Assembly: GCA_035772735.1 (NCBI GenBank)
Contig: JASDFA010000019.1
Span: 65,820,001 to 65,884,000, forward strand
Source of the DNA: Datura wrightii
Lineage: Eukaryota > Streptophyta > Magnoliopsida > Solanales > Solanaceae
Reading direction: 5' to 3'
DNA length: 64,000 bases
The stretch's first letter is position 1. Each line of letters starts with the position of its first letter. Under the pieces are notes generated by a model. That model saw nothing but the letters and a program-made list of their open reading frames with translations. It ran no database searches and was not told where the DNA came from. The position numbers and the translations under genes were made by a program. Of the stretch, positions 9,851 to 20,024 are shown piece by piece.

Positions 9851-11200
9851 AGAAAAATATTTTTTTTTTTTTTTTTTTTGCACAGTGTAGTTAATTTTTA
9901 TCTTTATTGTTGTTTTTATTTTCTATTTCCAAGTTTTATTTTTCTTTTTCTTTTCTTGAGTAGGTTTAGATTTTCATTTTAGTTAGTATTTTTTTTTATT
10001 TTAGTAGGGAAATCTATTAATTTAACCAATTTTTGTTTAGTGAGGTGATTTTCAGGTATAACGGAGGAAATATACATGGAATCGAGAAAATGAGGCAAGG
10101 TATGAAAAATCAAATTAATTGAAGAAACAGTGCACTGGCGCGTTGGCGCCGTGTCACGGAGGTAAGGCTCCGCGTTACCCTCCGTGACACGTTGAAGGCA
10201 AAATCCGGATTTTTCAAAAATCCAGTAAGCCAACGCGTTGGCTCCGTGTCAAGGAGGTAGGGCTCCGCGTTACCCTCCGTGACACGTTGCCGTGTATTTG
10301 GTGCCGGGTCACACCGGGTTGCCGGGTGACCCGCGTGTTTTCTTAATTTAAAACCCCCGATTTCGCCCCATTTCTTCCCATTCCCTCTTCCCTCCGCGAC
10401 CAAACACCTATTTCACCCTCCCCAAGCACCGTGCCACGTTCCTAGGCAAGGAATACGTCAAGTTTCTTCGGTTTCTCAATTCAAAGGTATGTTTTCATCG
10501 TCTATCTCAATTTTTTGGCGATTTTTGTCAAATTTGGGCATGTGAGGTGAGATATATCACCCTAGTTAGAAATTAAACATGAATGTTGAGTTATTTGTGA
10601 TTGATACATGTTTGGATTGTTGTATTTAGCGTTTGAACTTATCAATTGCGTAAATAATTCGAATTTGATTATAAAATTGTATTCTAGGGCATGAGTTGTT
10701 GAATTTAAATTGAGCTACTTGATAAGTCGGCAAATTAGATGTCGGGGTGTGTTTGTTATTTGAGAGAAGTCGTGGTAAATATTGTGTAAATGTCAAAGAC
10801 GACAAATTCTCGAATTTTTATGGGAAAATGCAAAAAGTGTGTAAATTGGTTAGATTGTTTGGATTAGATTGTATATAGAATGTTTTTATCGTTGTTTTTA
10901 TTTTGTTGTTGTTTTTGTTGCGAAGTGCGATGTGTGAATTGTTAGCGATAGTAGGATTGGGATTAGCTATATGAAGTCTGAGTAGTACGCTAACCGTTAT
11001 GCTGTCGAAATTTTTTTGTGAACGCACTAAGCATGAAGTGTATAGCGTTGTCTGTGGTATAATTAGAGTTATTCTTGCCGTAATTTTATAGAAGTAGTTA
11101 AGGCCTAAGTGTGGAGTAAATGTTGTGTAACCCGACCTTAGCCGAAGTTAACAAGTTTTTAGCTTAACTTTGTGCTTGTTTGTGTAAATTGACATGTACA
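9851..11200 (+). promoter_or_regulatory. Region between protease and ORF2: hairpins and possible intron (element A)
   Basis: No gene of its own is visible. A T tract of about 20 bases lies at about 9859-9878. Two copies of the U3-type hairpin follow: arms 10150-10162 with 10179-10191 (13 bp perfect) and 10245-10257 with 10274-10286 (one mismatch). Between them is a small palindrome (10207-10223). A further 8-bp stem (CGGGTCAC 10305-10312, GTGACCCG 10326-10333) and a pyrimidine-rich stretch come next. At 10487 AAG|GTATGTTT resembles a 5' splice site and at about 11162 TTTTTAG resembles a 3' splice site, with T-rich sequence between. This may be the leader and intron of an ORF2 mRNA; that is inference. 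Confidence 0.55.
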
Positions 11201-12421
11201 ATGGCGAGCAGACAAGATAAAGGCAAGGGTGCTTCTACCTCAGGCACCGGTAGGAAAAGGATGAGACTGGGCACCGCAGTCCCAGCTGCACCCGCTGTTC
11301 CGCGCGGCCAACGCCGCCAATACGGAACAAGATGGGTAACCGATGAAGGGAAGAAGTGGTACGCGAAACATAAAGAAAACAAGTACTTCCCGGAGGAACA
11401 TATTGCACGGGAACCACTTGCACAGGAGTTCCCTCGCATCGTACAGAGAATTGAAGCAGCTGGGCTCAGCTTTATTTTTCAGGAGCCCAAGGAGTGCAAC
11501 CTTCACTTGGTCCGGGAATTTTGTGCAAATTGGAACCCGGCCATCAGAAGCCACACAGTGAAAATCAGAGGGCAGATTGTCACTCTGGAACCCCAACAGC
11601 TGAATGCCATCATTGGAGCGCGGGACACAGACGCCCACGTTCTCCGCCAGCTAAACATCACCCCACCGTACGCCGACATCAGACGTACGTTGTGTGGGGC
11701 TCGATCCACAGCCCGATGGAGTAGACATAAGGAGAAGGGTTACCACCAGACTCTGCCTTATTCGCAGATGAACAGGGAGGCCAGAAAATGGCTGAAGATT
11801 GTATGTTCGTGCTTCATCCCGGGAGTTCATATGACGGACGTGACCCGGGACTGTGTCTGCTTGGTGTATGCCCTTATGAAAGGGCTTGAGATTAATGTTG
11901 GGGCGGTAATAATATCCGCCATGAAGAGAGCCAGACTGCACCAGGGCCACAGATATGGGTTTGGCGGACTCATCACCACCTTCCTCCGAGGACTCGACAT
12001 TGAGGAAGAAGCCTTGGACTATATTTCGCAGTTGGAGCGGAGGGCCCTCGATGTGACAAAGACTAAGGCCCCCGACACTACACACGGACCAGTACTGAGT
12101 TTGGGCGAGCGACATGCTCGTGACGATCAGTACATGGCCCGTAAGTTTGGCATGCAGATGCTACAGCTACGGATTGGTGGGAGACCATCCACCGAGGAAG
12201 AATTATGGCAGCTGGAGCTGGACTACCCCTTTGGCGAGAACGCCAGAGCCTTATGTCGGGTAGGGCCAGCCTTCGTTGAGCCTACAGATGACGATGTCCC
12301 TACTGATGAGGAGACACATCGTGAGGACTCCGATGTGGAGTCCGATGACGATGATGGAGCTAATTCAGACATGGGCGACGAGGCCGCAGCACCAGATGAA
12401 GAAGTCGAATATTTCGACTGA
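11201..12421 (+). CDS. ORF2 protein of element A, putative plant transposon protein domain
   Basis: An intact 406-residue frame. I chose the ATG at 11201 because it has a good context (ACAATGG) and starts the part shared with element B; the frame itself opens at 11180. A basic, glycine/serine-rich N-terminus with VPRGQRR (residues 1-50) leads to a conserved domain (about 55-330) containing EGKKWYAKHK, PKECNLHLVREF, VKIRGQIV, RTLCG..STARW, REARKWLKIVC, DVTRD.VCLVYALMKG and GHRYGFGG. I recognise it as the family annotated in databases as putative plant transposon protein (PF20167-like). The last 45 residues are strongly acidic (a DSDVESDDDDG-like run). I see no signal peptide or membrane segment, so it is not an envelope protein although it occupies the envelope-like position of Athila elements. 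Its biochemical role is unknown. Confidence 0.88.
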   Translation: MASRQDKGKGASTSGTGRKRMRLGTAVPAAPAVPRGQRRQYGTRWVTDEGKKWYAKHKENKYFPEEHIAREPLAQEFPRIVQRIEAAGLSFIFQEPKECNLHLVREFCANWNPAIRSHTVKIRGQIVTLEPQQLNAIIGARDTDAHVLRQLNITPPYADIRRTLCGARSTARWSRHKEKGYHQTLPYSQMNREARKWLKIVCSCFIPGVHMTDVTRDCVCLVYALMKGLEINVGAVIISAMKRARLHQGHRYGFGGLITTFLRGLDIEEEALDYISQLERRALDVTKTKAPDTTHGPVLSLGERHARDDQYMARKFGMQMLQLRIGGRPSTEEELWQLELDYPFGENARALCRVGPAFVEPTDDDVPTDEETHREDSDVESDDDDGANSDMGDEAAAPDEEVEYFD

Positions 12422-12465
12422 GCAGGGAGTTCCACCACCCAAAATTTTGTGCTTTGTATTTTTGT

Positions 12466-12501
12466 GAACACTGGGGACAGTGTTCGATTTAAGTGTGGGG
12501 T
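12466..12501 (+). promoter_or_regulatory. Internal hairpin and purine-tract module after ORF2 (element A)
   Basis: GAACACTG (12466-12473), tetraloop GGGA and CAGTGTTC (12478-12485) form a perfect 8-bp stem, followed at once by GATTTAAGTGTGGGGT. The same arrangement, with a different stem, is the terminal polypurine tract at 14290-14327. It could be a second plus-strand priming site. Confidence 0.7.
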
Positions 12502-14289
12502 GGGGAGTAGCTACGTGTTGGGACAAGGCTTTAATTTGCTGTATGTTTTTTTTTCTTGGTTTGTATGTATGTTTGTGCTTTCCCTGTGGTGAACTGTTTG
12601 GTGATGTATCTGTATATATTTGTTTTGTGGCTGATGATGTGTGGTATTGAAAGTTATGGTTGCCAGTGTAAATAGTTGTAAATATTTTTTTTTCTATCGA
12701 CATGATCGATATTTTTCAAAATTTTTGCGAAGATATTTTGAAATTATCAAAATCTTTTGTAAATATGTTTCTATCGAAATGATCGATGTGTTGCAAAATT
12801 TTTTCAATTTTTATTTTTTTGGGTTTCTCGGAGTTTGTTTTCGGTTCTTTTACCGAGAATAGTCCCATTGAACCGATGTCATAGTTAGTGACCGTTCCCT
12901 ATGATGGATGGATGACGACCGTCTTAAGGGAAATGTAGTCGGTAGGAGTAGGATTTTTAATTGTTTTTAGTTTTTCTTTGGTGGATTGCATCAATGAACT
13001 GTAGTTGCTTATGGTTGCTAAAATTTTGTTGCGTGTGTAACTGATGTTCAAAATGTGAAAATGATTCATTTGAAAGCATGCAATTCTGTAAATATGTTGA
13101 GTTACCTAGGCTATAGAATTTGATTCAGTATGATTGAGGCTTAATTTTGAATTCATGTAATTGACTAATTAAAGAGTCTGTAAATGCATCTTGATTCGAG
13201 CATGTGCATGAAGTGTGAAGTGAGGTATTGCTATTCCATGCCATTGTGAATTGTCTAGAACATGCCTGGTGTGTATACAAAATGAAATGAAGGAGGTGTA
13301 GTGTTGGAAAGGATGTAGGCATTTCTTTGTTTTAACCGATAGTTTCCATTTTTTTCTTGTCAAATTCTACCTTTTTATATGTTGTATACCCTAGTCAACC
13401 CATTGAGCCTTTAGCCGATTTCTTTCTTTCTTTTGTCCAAAATTGTATAAACTAAGCTTTATTCCTTCTTTTCATTAGCCTTAAAGTCTATACGAAACTC
13501 TCAAGCGCTTACAAAGAAAAGAAAATGTTTCCCAAAGTGTTAAAGAGTGAAAAGAGTGAAAAGAAAAATAAAAGCAGAGTGAAGAAAGAAAAGATGATGT
13601 TGAAGAGGCACTTGTTGTAATTAAATGATAGTGAGGGTACATGAAAACCCTTTGTTTTGTGTCAAGTGTGTTTGATGAAATGGGCTGTATGAAAGGAAAC
13701 CAACATGAATGGGAGAAAAAGAGAAAAGAGAGGAACAATGTCCATGAGTAGATGGGAATGAGTTGAAAAGGCGCTTAAGGATGCTAGCGACTATTATTGG
13801 CTAATCCAATATATATATACTAGATCCATAGCCCCGTTACAACCCATTAAAGTCCTACGTGATCCTATATTGCATTTCTTTATATTAGTGGAGTAATACA
13901 CTAAGGGCAAGCCTATGGGTCATGACATGATGCATGTGAATTCTTTTGGGAGAGAGAGTGAAATTAATTTTTATATGCCCCTACTTGCATGTTTGTGTGC
14001 TGCATGAACATAAAGGGGAAGTTTCTCTCGAGTTGTGAGGGCACATGCTTGATGAAAGATTTATTTTCGTTTCAGATTTCTTGATTAGCTGATTTGCATG
14101 AGTTTGCCAATATCAAGAATCAATTCTTAAAGTCTAGGAAGCCTTGATGTATTAAAGGTCATTGTATTGTACGACCAAGAATGTTTTCTTGATGATTTGC
14201 AAAAATTGAATAATCGGTATGACCGTAGCGTAAATTGTTGCACCATAGTGACGAAGGTTGGGATGTAATTTGCATGATTTGTGTATATG
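12502..14289 (+). other. 3' non-coding region of element A
   Basis: No coding sequence. A block at about 12821-12940 is well conserved in element B; it has TTCTCGG (12825-12831) pairing with CCGAGAA (12853-12859), then AATAGTCCCATTGAAC and GACCGTCTTAAGGGAAATG. A purine-rich stretch lies at about 13500-13610. A second block at about 13850-13965 (AAAGTCCTA, TAAGGGCAAGCCTATGG, GGGAGAGAGAGTG) is shared with element B and, weaker, with element O. Confidence 0.6.
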
Positions 14290-14327
14290 TTGTTCGAGGA
14301 CGAACAAGGATTTAAGTGTGGGGTAAG
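14290..14327 (+). promoter_or_regulatory. Terminal polypurine tract with stem-loop (element A)
   Basis: TTGTTCG (14290-14296), loop AGGA and CGAACAA (14301-14307) precede GGATTTAAGTGTGGGGTAAG, which ends exactly where the 3' LTR begins. This is where plus-strand DNA synthesis would start. Confidence 0.85.
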
Positions 14328-15783
14328 TGATCTTGGGCAGATTTATATGCCCAAGTGATACTCAAATGTATCATTTTTACCTTGTTTGTTGAGCAATGTG
14401 TATATAATATCATGTAATTGGTAATAAAATGCGAATTTATACTAACCAACATGATTAGCATTTGTTTTGCAGGTAAATGTGATTTTTAGGAGCTAAAATG
14501 CATGTTGGAACTATGTCGGAGTTGGACTTGGATGCGAGCGTGGAAAAGACATTGGAATGCACATTTTATAGGGGCTCCGCGATGGAGCCGTGCCACGCTA
14601 CCATCGCGGTAGCACACTGCCTGAACAGGAATTAAAATGGCAAATTCCAGTGTGCCTTCGCGTCAGCTCCGTGGCACGGAGAGAGGCCTCCGCGTTGGCC
14701 TCCGTGCCAAGTTGAGGCTAATTTACCGGACCCTGAAATTCCAGTGAAGGTCCGCGTCCACGCCGTGTCACGGAGGCAGTGCTCCGCATTGGCAATCGTG
14801 ACACGTTGCTTGTTATTCCGGGAAAAATTTCCCACTAGTATAAATAGCACACTTAGGTTTATTTTAATTAGTTTTTAGTTTTTAGACTGAGTTCAGAAGT
14901 GGAGGGCAAGGACGTGGGTTAGGAGCAGTTGAGGAACGAAAAAGCTAAGGGATTTCTTCTCTTCTTTTCTTCTTTCTATCAATTGTACGTATGATTTACA
15001 CTCATTTTAGGATGATCAATCCACAAATGAGTGGCTAATTCTCTTCCTTGCTGAGGTTTTGAACATGTGTAGTGGATTTTGATTGTAAATGATATGGTTT
15101 TCTTCTTCTTCTTTAATGTTGTTCTATTGATTCTTGTTCTTACTGCATTAGTGCTTGGCCAACATTAATGTACATCTAAAAAGTCCAATTTCACTCGAAA
15201 GAGCAAGAAATTGAAAAGTTGTGAATTAATAGGGTATTGTTCTTAACTTGATTTGGGAAAATTGGGTTTTGATGTGCTTTCCTGATAGAAATATACTTGA
15301 AAGCCGTATTAGTCAATTTAGGAACCGGAAGTGTAGTGCTAGGTCATAAATTGCATTTGATCACAGAAATGTAGACGGATGGTTTATGATTCTAAAGTGA
15401 AATTAAATACGAGAGTTTTAATTTCTAGGCGAATGTTCTTGGCTAGCAACATGAAGAAGAGATTAACCCAATTATCATGATTATCAAGTTCATTACTTGT
15501 TCTTAACCTTGGCATGTTCATATCCATTGTCTAAATTCACAGTAAATAGTTGTTATTAATTTTAGTATATATAGTTTAGAAACAAAAACTCAAGTAACTG
15601 TTGGTTACATTGTTGTTAGCATAATTAGAAGTGAAATAGGAATATAGTACACTAGGAAACTTTACATATCTTGAGCCTCCTTGCATTGATACTTGGCTAC
15701 TTAGCCACTTTATTACTTGTTTGACCACGTGCACTTGCGTGTCGGTTTATAATATATAATACCAATCGGAATAGCACTGAACA
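14328..15783 (+). repeat. 3' LTR of element A
   Basis: The same length as the 5' LTR (1,456 bp) and about 98% identical by eye. The TATA box is intact here (TATAAATAG, 14839-14847). One small cluster of changes near 14788-14795 breaks part of a 13-bp hairpin arm present in the 5' copy. Confidence 0.95.
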
Positions 15784-15788
15784 TTTGC

Positions 15789-16855
15789 CACTCGTCCCTA
15801 GTTGAGGTCATCATAGTTGTATCCAAACTGTGCACAATATTATGCAGTGTAGGTATTACTGGCCCTCTATACACCAAGATGCTTAAAATTATGCCAATTC
15901 ATATGGTCAGTGCGAACGATAATGTGGCATTACTCATAAGCATAAGCTACCCTTTACCCCTATCCTAGAATTAGAGTTATTTGATGTATGGGGTATCGAC
16001 TAATATGGGGCCATTTGTTAGCTCATATGGGATGAAATACATCTTTGTGAGTCTAGACTATATCTCCAAATGGATGGAGGCTATTGCACTTCCTAACAAT
16101 GAAGGAAAAAGAATTATAGCATTTCTACAAATACGCATATTCGCTAGATATGTACTCCCAGAGCAATCTTAAGTGACCAACGCCTCTTTAGAACTATGCT
16201 GGAAAAATGCGATGTGAAGCATAAGGTGAAAACAACTTACCATCCTCAATCAAGTGGGCAAGTAGAAGTGTCTAATAGGAAGATAAAGACTATTCAAAAT
16301 GGCGAATACCAAACCGGACATATTGCTCTAGGAAGCTTAATGATGTGTTGTTGGGATATCGAACAACTTATAAGACCCCCATTGGCTCATCTCCATATCA
16401 GCTCATCAATGACAAGTCATGTCATCTGCCAGTAGAGTTAGAGCATAAGACATTATGGTCTCTCAAAAAGCTGAACTTAGATTGAAATGAAGCAGCCAAG
16501 TTGAGACAAGACCAGCTCAATGAGTTAGATGAGTTCCGTCTTAGATATTATGAGAGTGTATCCATTTATAAAGAAAGAATGAAGATCTATCATGATAGGA
16601 AGAATTGCAAAGAGGGAGTTCAACACTGGTGACTTGGTCTTAATGTTTAATTTAAAGCTCAATCTACATCCCGGTAAATTAAAATCTAGGTGGATGGGAC
16701 CATTTAGAGTAGTGAATGTGTCCGCATATGGTGCAGTGGAGTTTGAAAATAAAGATGGTAAGAGGTTCAAGGTAAATAGGAAAAGGATAAAGCTATATCT
16801 GGAAAACACTGAAGAGATAAGAGGAATTGAGGTGGTGTACCTTGATAACGCCTGA
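15789..16855 (+). pseudogene. Integrase, second part, of element O
   Basis: Continues the frame cut at 5799. I see remains of the zinc-binding region (CHSS-like at the junction, then ITGPLYTK), the catalytic core start (LFDVWGID followed at once by a stop), PFVSSYG and YISKWMEAIALP, a TTYHPQSSGQVEVSNR segment (about 16228-16280) and the C-terminal domain at 16592-16855. Several frameshifts and stops make it non-functional. The tail is nearly the same as at 1-310. Confidence 0.8.
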
Positions 16856-18367
16856 ATGATCATGGAAGTTACATTATGCCGCGATGTTAAATCAGTCATT
16901 GCATGGGAGGAAACCGATGGAAGATGAAGTTTGAGCACCATAGGTATGTTCATTTGCCTTGTGCTTATATAGTTTATGCCTAGGGGACGAAGCATGTTTT
17001 TCAGGGGGGGGTGTACTTGTATTTTTTTGGAATTTTTGATTTATCCAATAGTTTTTCTTGCCATGTTTTGTTTCTCTCAGGCATGCTATCTACTAGAACA
17101 TGCATGTTTAGGTAGCTTTTTTTAGTTAGAAGTGGCTTAGAATTACTTTTTAGCCAATAAATGCACTAGTTTGATTTTTTGGAAAAAATTGACCCTATTA
17201 AAAAATTTTAATGCTAGTTGTGTAGTATAATTACAATTCATGACTTTTGTGTATCTTTATATGGCATTTAAATTATGAGCATGAGCAGTTTTAGTTTAGC
17301 CGTGCATGAACTGGATAGGTAGATTCAATGCAAATCGGTACCATGAGTGAGTGAGGTTGAATACCTAGTTCAATACAACATTTAGGATATATAACTTACT
17401 TGGTTAGTCTTTGCATAGGCTTTAGGATGGCTGGTTAGAAGATGATCATAGGTTGTTATTGATAGATGAAACACTTTAGCCTAATGAACCTATATTGGCC
17501 CGAGTCCCTCCTTGGACATTTTGAACCTCAACCCAGGCAAAATGCCTAAGTTGAGGGTGGCTATAGTAGGGGTGCATAGATTGTAGGGAGGTAAAAAAGA
17601 AAAAGAAAGGAAAAAGGGAGTGGTGTGACAAGAAAAGAAAAAAAGAGTTGAAAAAGAAAACTTGAAAAGGAAATACAGGAAAAAAAAAGGAATGAAAAAG
17701 TTGAAAACACACCACACCCATATATTGCATGAAAGTGAAAAAAGGGAGGAAAAAGTTGAAAAAATGGAAAATAGGGTTAAAAAAGTGTAAAGTGGAGCCA
17801 CAAGAATGAAGTACCCTGGATGGTTTTGTCACTAAAATCCCATATTAACAATACCAAGCTCGAAGCCTACATTACAAGCCAAACAAAGTCCTATAATTAT
17901 CCTAGTTTAGCTGTCTGAAGAGCCGAAGTAGAGAAAATAAGGGAAAACCTATGGTATCCAATGTGAAATATATTTGAAACTTCTTTAGGAGAGTGAGAGT
18001 CCCATATGTTTAGTCCAAAGTTCATCATATCATATATTTGTGAGTGTTATGGACTTCTTTTGCTGTGAGAGTACCTGGTTTGAGTTGCATTTTACCAATT
18101 ATCGGAGTGAATAGCATTGGTGATAGCGCACTTCTCTGCTTATAGTTGGATTTCATATCTTGATCCCTGTATGTCATTGATTGTGGTCACATGTGTGCAT
18201 AGCTTACTTAGTTTGAACAGAAAAAGGGTCAATAGTTGAGTGTGGTGCATAGTACAAATTTTGTTGTGTTGGCTATAGGTATTCTAGGTTTACTACCTAG
18301 TTAAGCATCATTTTTAGTTTTTGTTTTCTTTGTCTGAGGACATGCAAAAGTCTTATATTGAGCGTGT
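16856..18367 (+). other. 3' non-coding region of element O (right unit)
   Basis: Second copy of 311-1937. The post-integrase hairpin is damaged on its right arm (16902-16919). A run of G at about 17004-17011 looks like a polypurine tract but is internal. A purine-rich A/G stretch lies at about 17580-17790 and the conserved non-coding block at about 17870-18000. The region ends in a decayed purine tract just before the LTR. Confidence 0.6.
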
Positions 18368-20024
18368 TGATGTGCTATAAGTTTACAACACTTTCAATGC
18401 TTAAAACTGCGAAAATAGCACGGACTTAGGTGTGTTTATTTAGATATGCGGTGCTTTTACTTTGTTTACGGGAAAAATAGATGTTGGAGCTAAATTGTGC
18501 AAAAGATGGAGAAAATGCAGAAAAGAGGCTCAACACAGATCTCAGTATGAGACGTACTAAGAATCGTGGAACGATCCAGGAGCAATTTGTAAATAAAAGT
18601 CAAGTTACGACTCATGGTACGAGCCATACCATCATGGTACTAGTCGTACCATAGCATTCATGAAAAGTTCCAGAGGAAATTACACAGGCCAAGTTCCTGG
18701 TATGTTTGGCACTCATACATCGTGAAACCTACCTAATATCCCTACCAAGGAACCATGGAAATGACCAGAAGAATAGATGACTAGCAGAACTCAAGGTACA
18801 AGAAGGAGTTACAAATCGTGGAATCAATGTACAAGTCATACTATGCCATCTGTGAAAGTTAATAGAAGATGCCAACAATTGCAATATCAATTCTTGGGAA
18901 GATTGTACGACTCGTAGGTACTTGGTATGAGTCGTACGATATATCAACACTTAGTAAGATTCAACAGAAGCCAGCCAACGTACAAGTTAAGGTACAACCC
19001 TTACAATGCTGTTACGGGTCGTAGGTGAGGGCGGCGTCAGTTTTGGTAGTTTTTCTTGTTTTCTTAGGAGAAGTTTTCAATTATTTGTATAAATACTTTT
19101 TCGGTTATTTTGAGTAGGAGAGACTATAGAACCGCAGAGAAGTAACTAGAAGCAATTAGGGACAAGTTGTTATGAATTTTAATTCAAGTCTTGGAGATTT
19201 CTTTCTTGAATTTCTTCTTTATTCTTGGATTATTCAACATTAGCTCTTGCAATATTCAAAGCATGTGTTCTTTCAATCATCGGTGTAAGTATTTAATTTT
19301 GTGATTGTGTACAAATGTTAATAATAATCTTACAATCATGAGAGGCTAAAACCTCCACAACTACGATTGTGGAAAACATGGTGGATTGACAAACTAGGGT
19401 TACATAGAATGATTCAAAATCAATGCTAAATGCTTGTATGTGTTCTCTTCATCTTTAATGTTTTTTAACGAAGTGCAACATTAGGACATGCCTGAATTCT
19501 TTACTTTCTTGAACATAGAGAAGTAGAGATTAGGAAAAGATAATTCCAACAAAGCCTTGATCTTAATGGGTCATTGTATAACTTGAGTTGCAGTCACTGG
19601 ATAGTTAATTGGGGACAAATTGATAATGGTTGAATTGAAATAGCTCATGAACCCTAACCCGGTAATTGAGTATAGTCATCCTATAGGGACGAACCATTTA
19701 TTTGGATGAACCCTAGTTATCAGTTCTACAAGTAAACATTGGGAGTGATCACGAGTGTAAACCCGAAGTAGTTATGAACCCATAGGGAACACTTAACCTA
19801 GTTAATTGAAAATCTTGATAAACAACAACTGATTTTCAATATTGTTTTACAACTATTTTCAATAAACCCCTTTTTCTTGGAGATAACATATGTAAAAGCT
19901 TAAATACAAACATTAGTATAATGCTTACCATATTCCCTGTGGGTTCGACCCCAACCATTATTGGGTTCTTCATTGAAAATGTTCGCTTCATACTTTATTA
20001 GGAGTGTGAGTTTGAGCATTATCA
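18368..20024 (+). repeat. 3' LTR of element O
   Basis: 1,657 bp, starts TG and ends CA, homologous to 1938-3612. It keeps a TATA box (TATAAATAC, 19088-19096) and shares the GGTACGA-type inverted words of U3 (about 18600-18945). Its right end abuts the gag fragment of element F, so O was inserted into F. The other side of that junction is outside the window. Confidence 0.8.

Larger units (their letters stand above)
5800..15783 (+). mobile_element. Element A: non-autonomous Athila-like retrotransposon with gag, protease and ORF2
   Basis: A complete 9,984-bp element flanked by a perfect 5-bp target duplication (TTTGC at 5795-5799 and 15784-15788). The order is LTR, tRNA-Asp primer site, gag-protease, hairpin, ORF2, internal purine-tract module, long 3' non-coding region, terminal purine tract, LTR. 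The two LTRs are both 1,456 bp and differ at roughly 30 positions by eye (about 2%), so the insertion is fairly recent. No reverse transcriptase, RNase H or integrase is encoded. Element B has the same gene order, so the missing pol is a family feature and not private damage. Confidence 0.93.

Noticed and set aside
9855..9880. Poly-T run as a polymerase III terminator or a poly(A) tail of a processed copy
   Set aside because: No pol III gene upstream, and element B has only a shorter mixed A/T stretch here, so it is most likely a simple repeat that grew in A.
11240..12115. Several antisense and alternate-frame open frames of 60-154 codons over ORF2
   Set aside because: Shadows of a conserved, GC-richer coding frame; they are not kept as frames in element B.
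11201..12421. ORF2 as an envelope protein or as a DNA transposase
   Set aside because: No signal peptide, membrane helix or catalytic triad is visible. The database family name mentions transposon, but I see no evidence for transposase chemistry.
5800..15783. Element A as an autonomous element whose pol was cut out after insertion
   Set aside because: Element B, inserted independently at another site, ends its polyprotein at the same codon and lacks pol in the same place.
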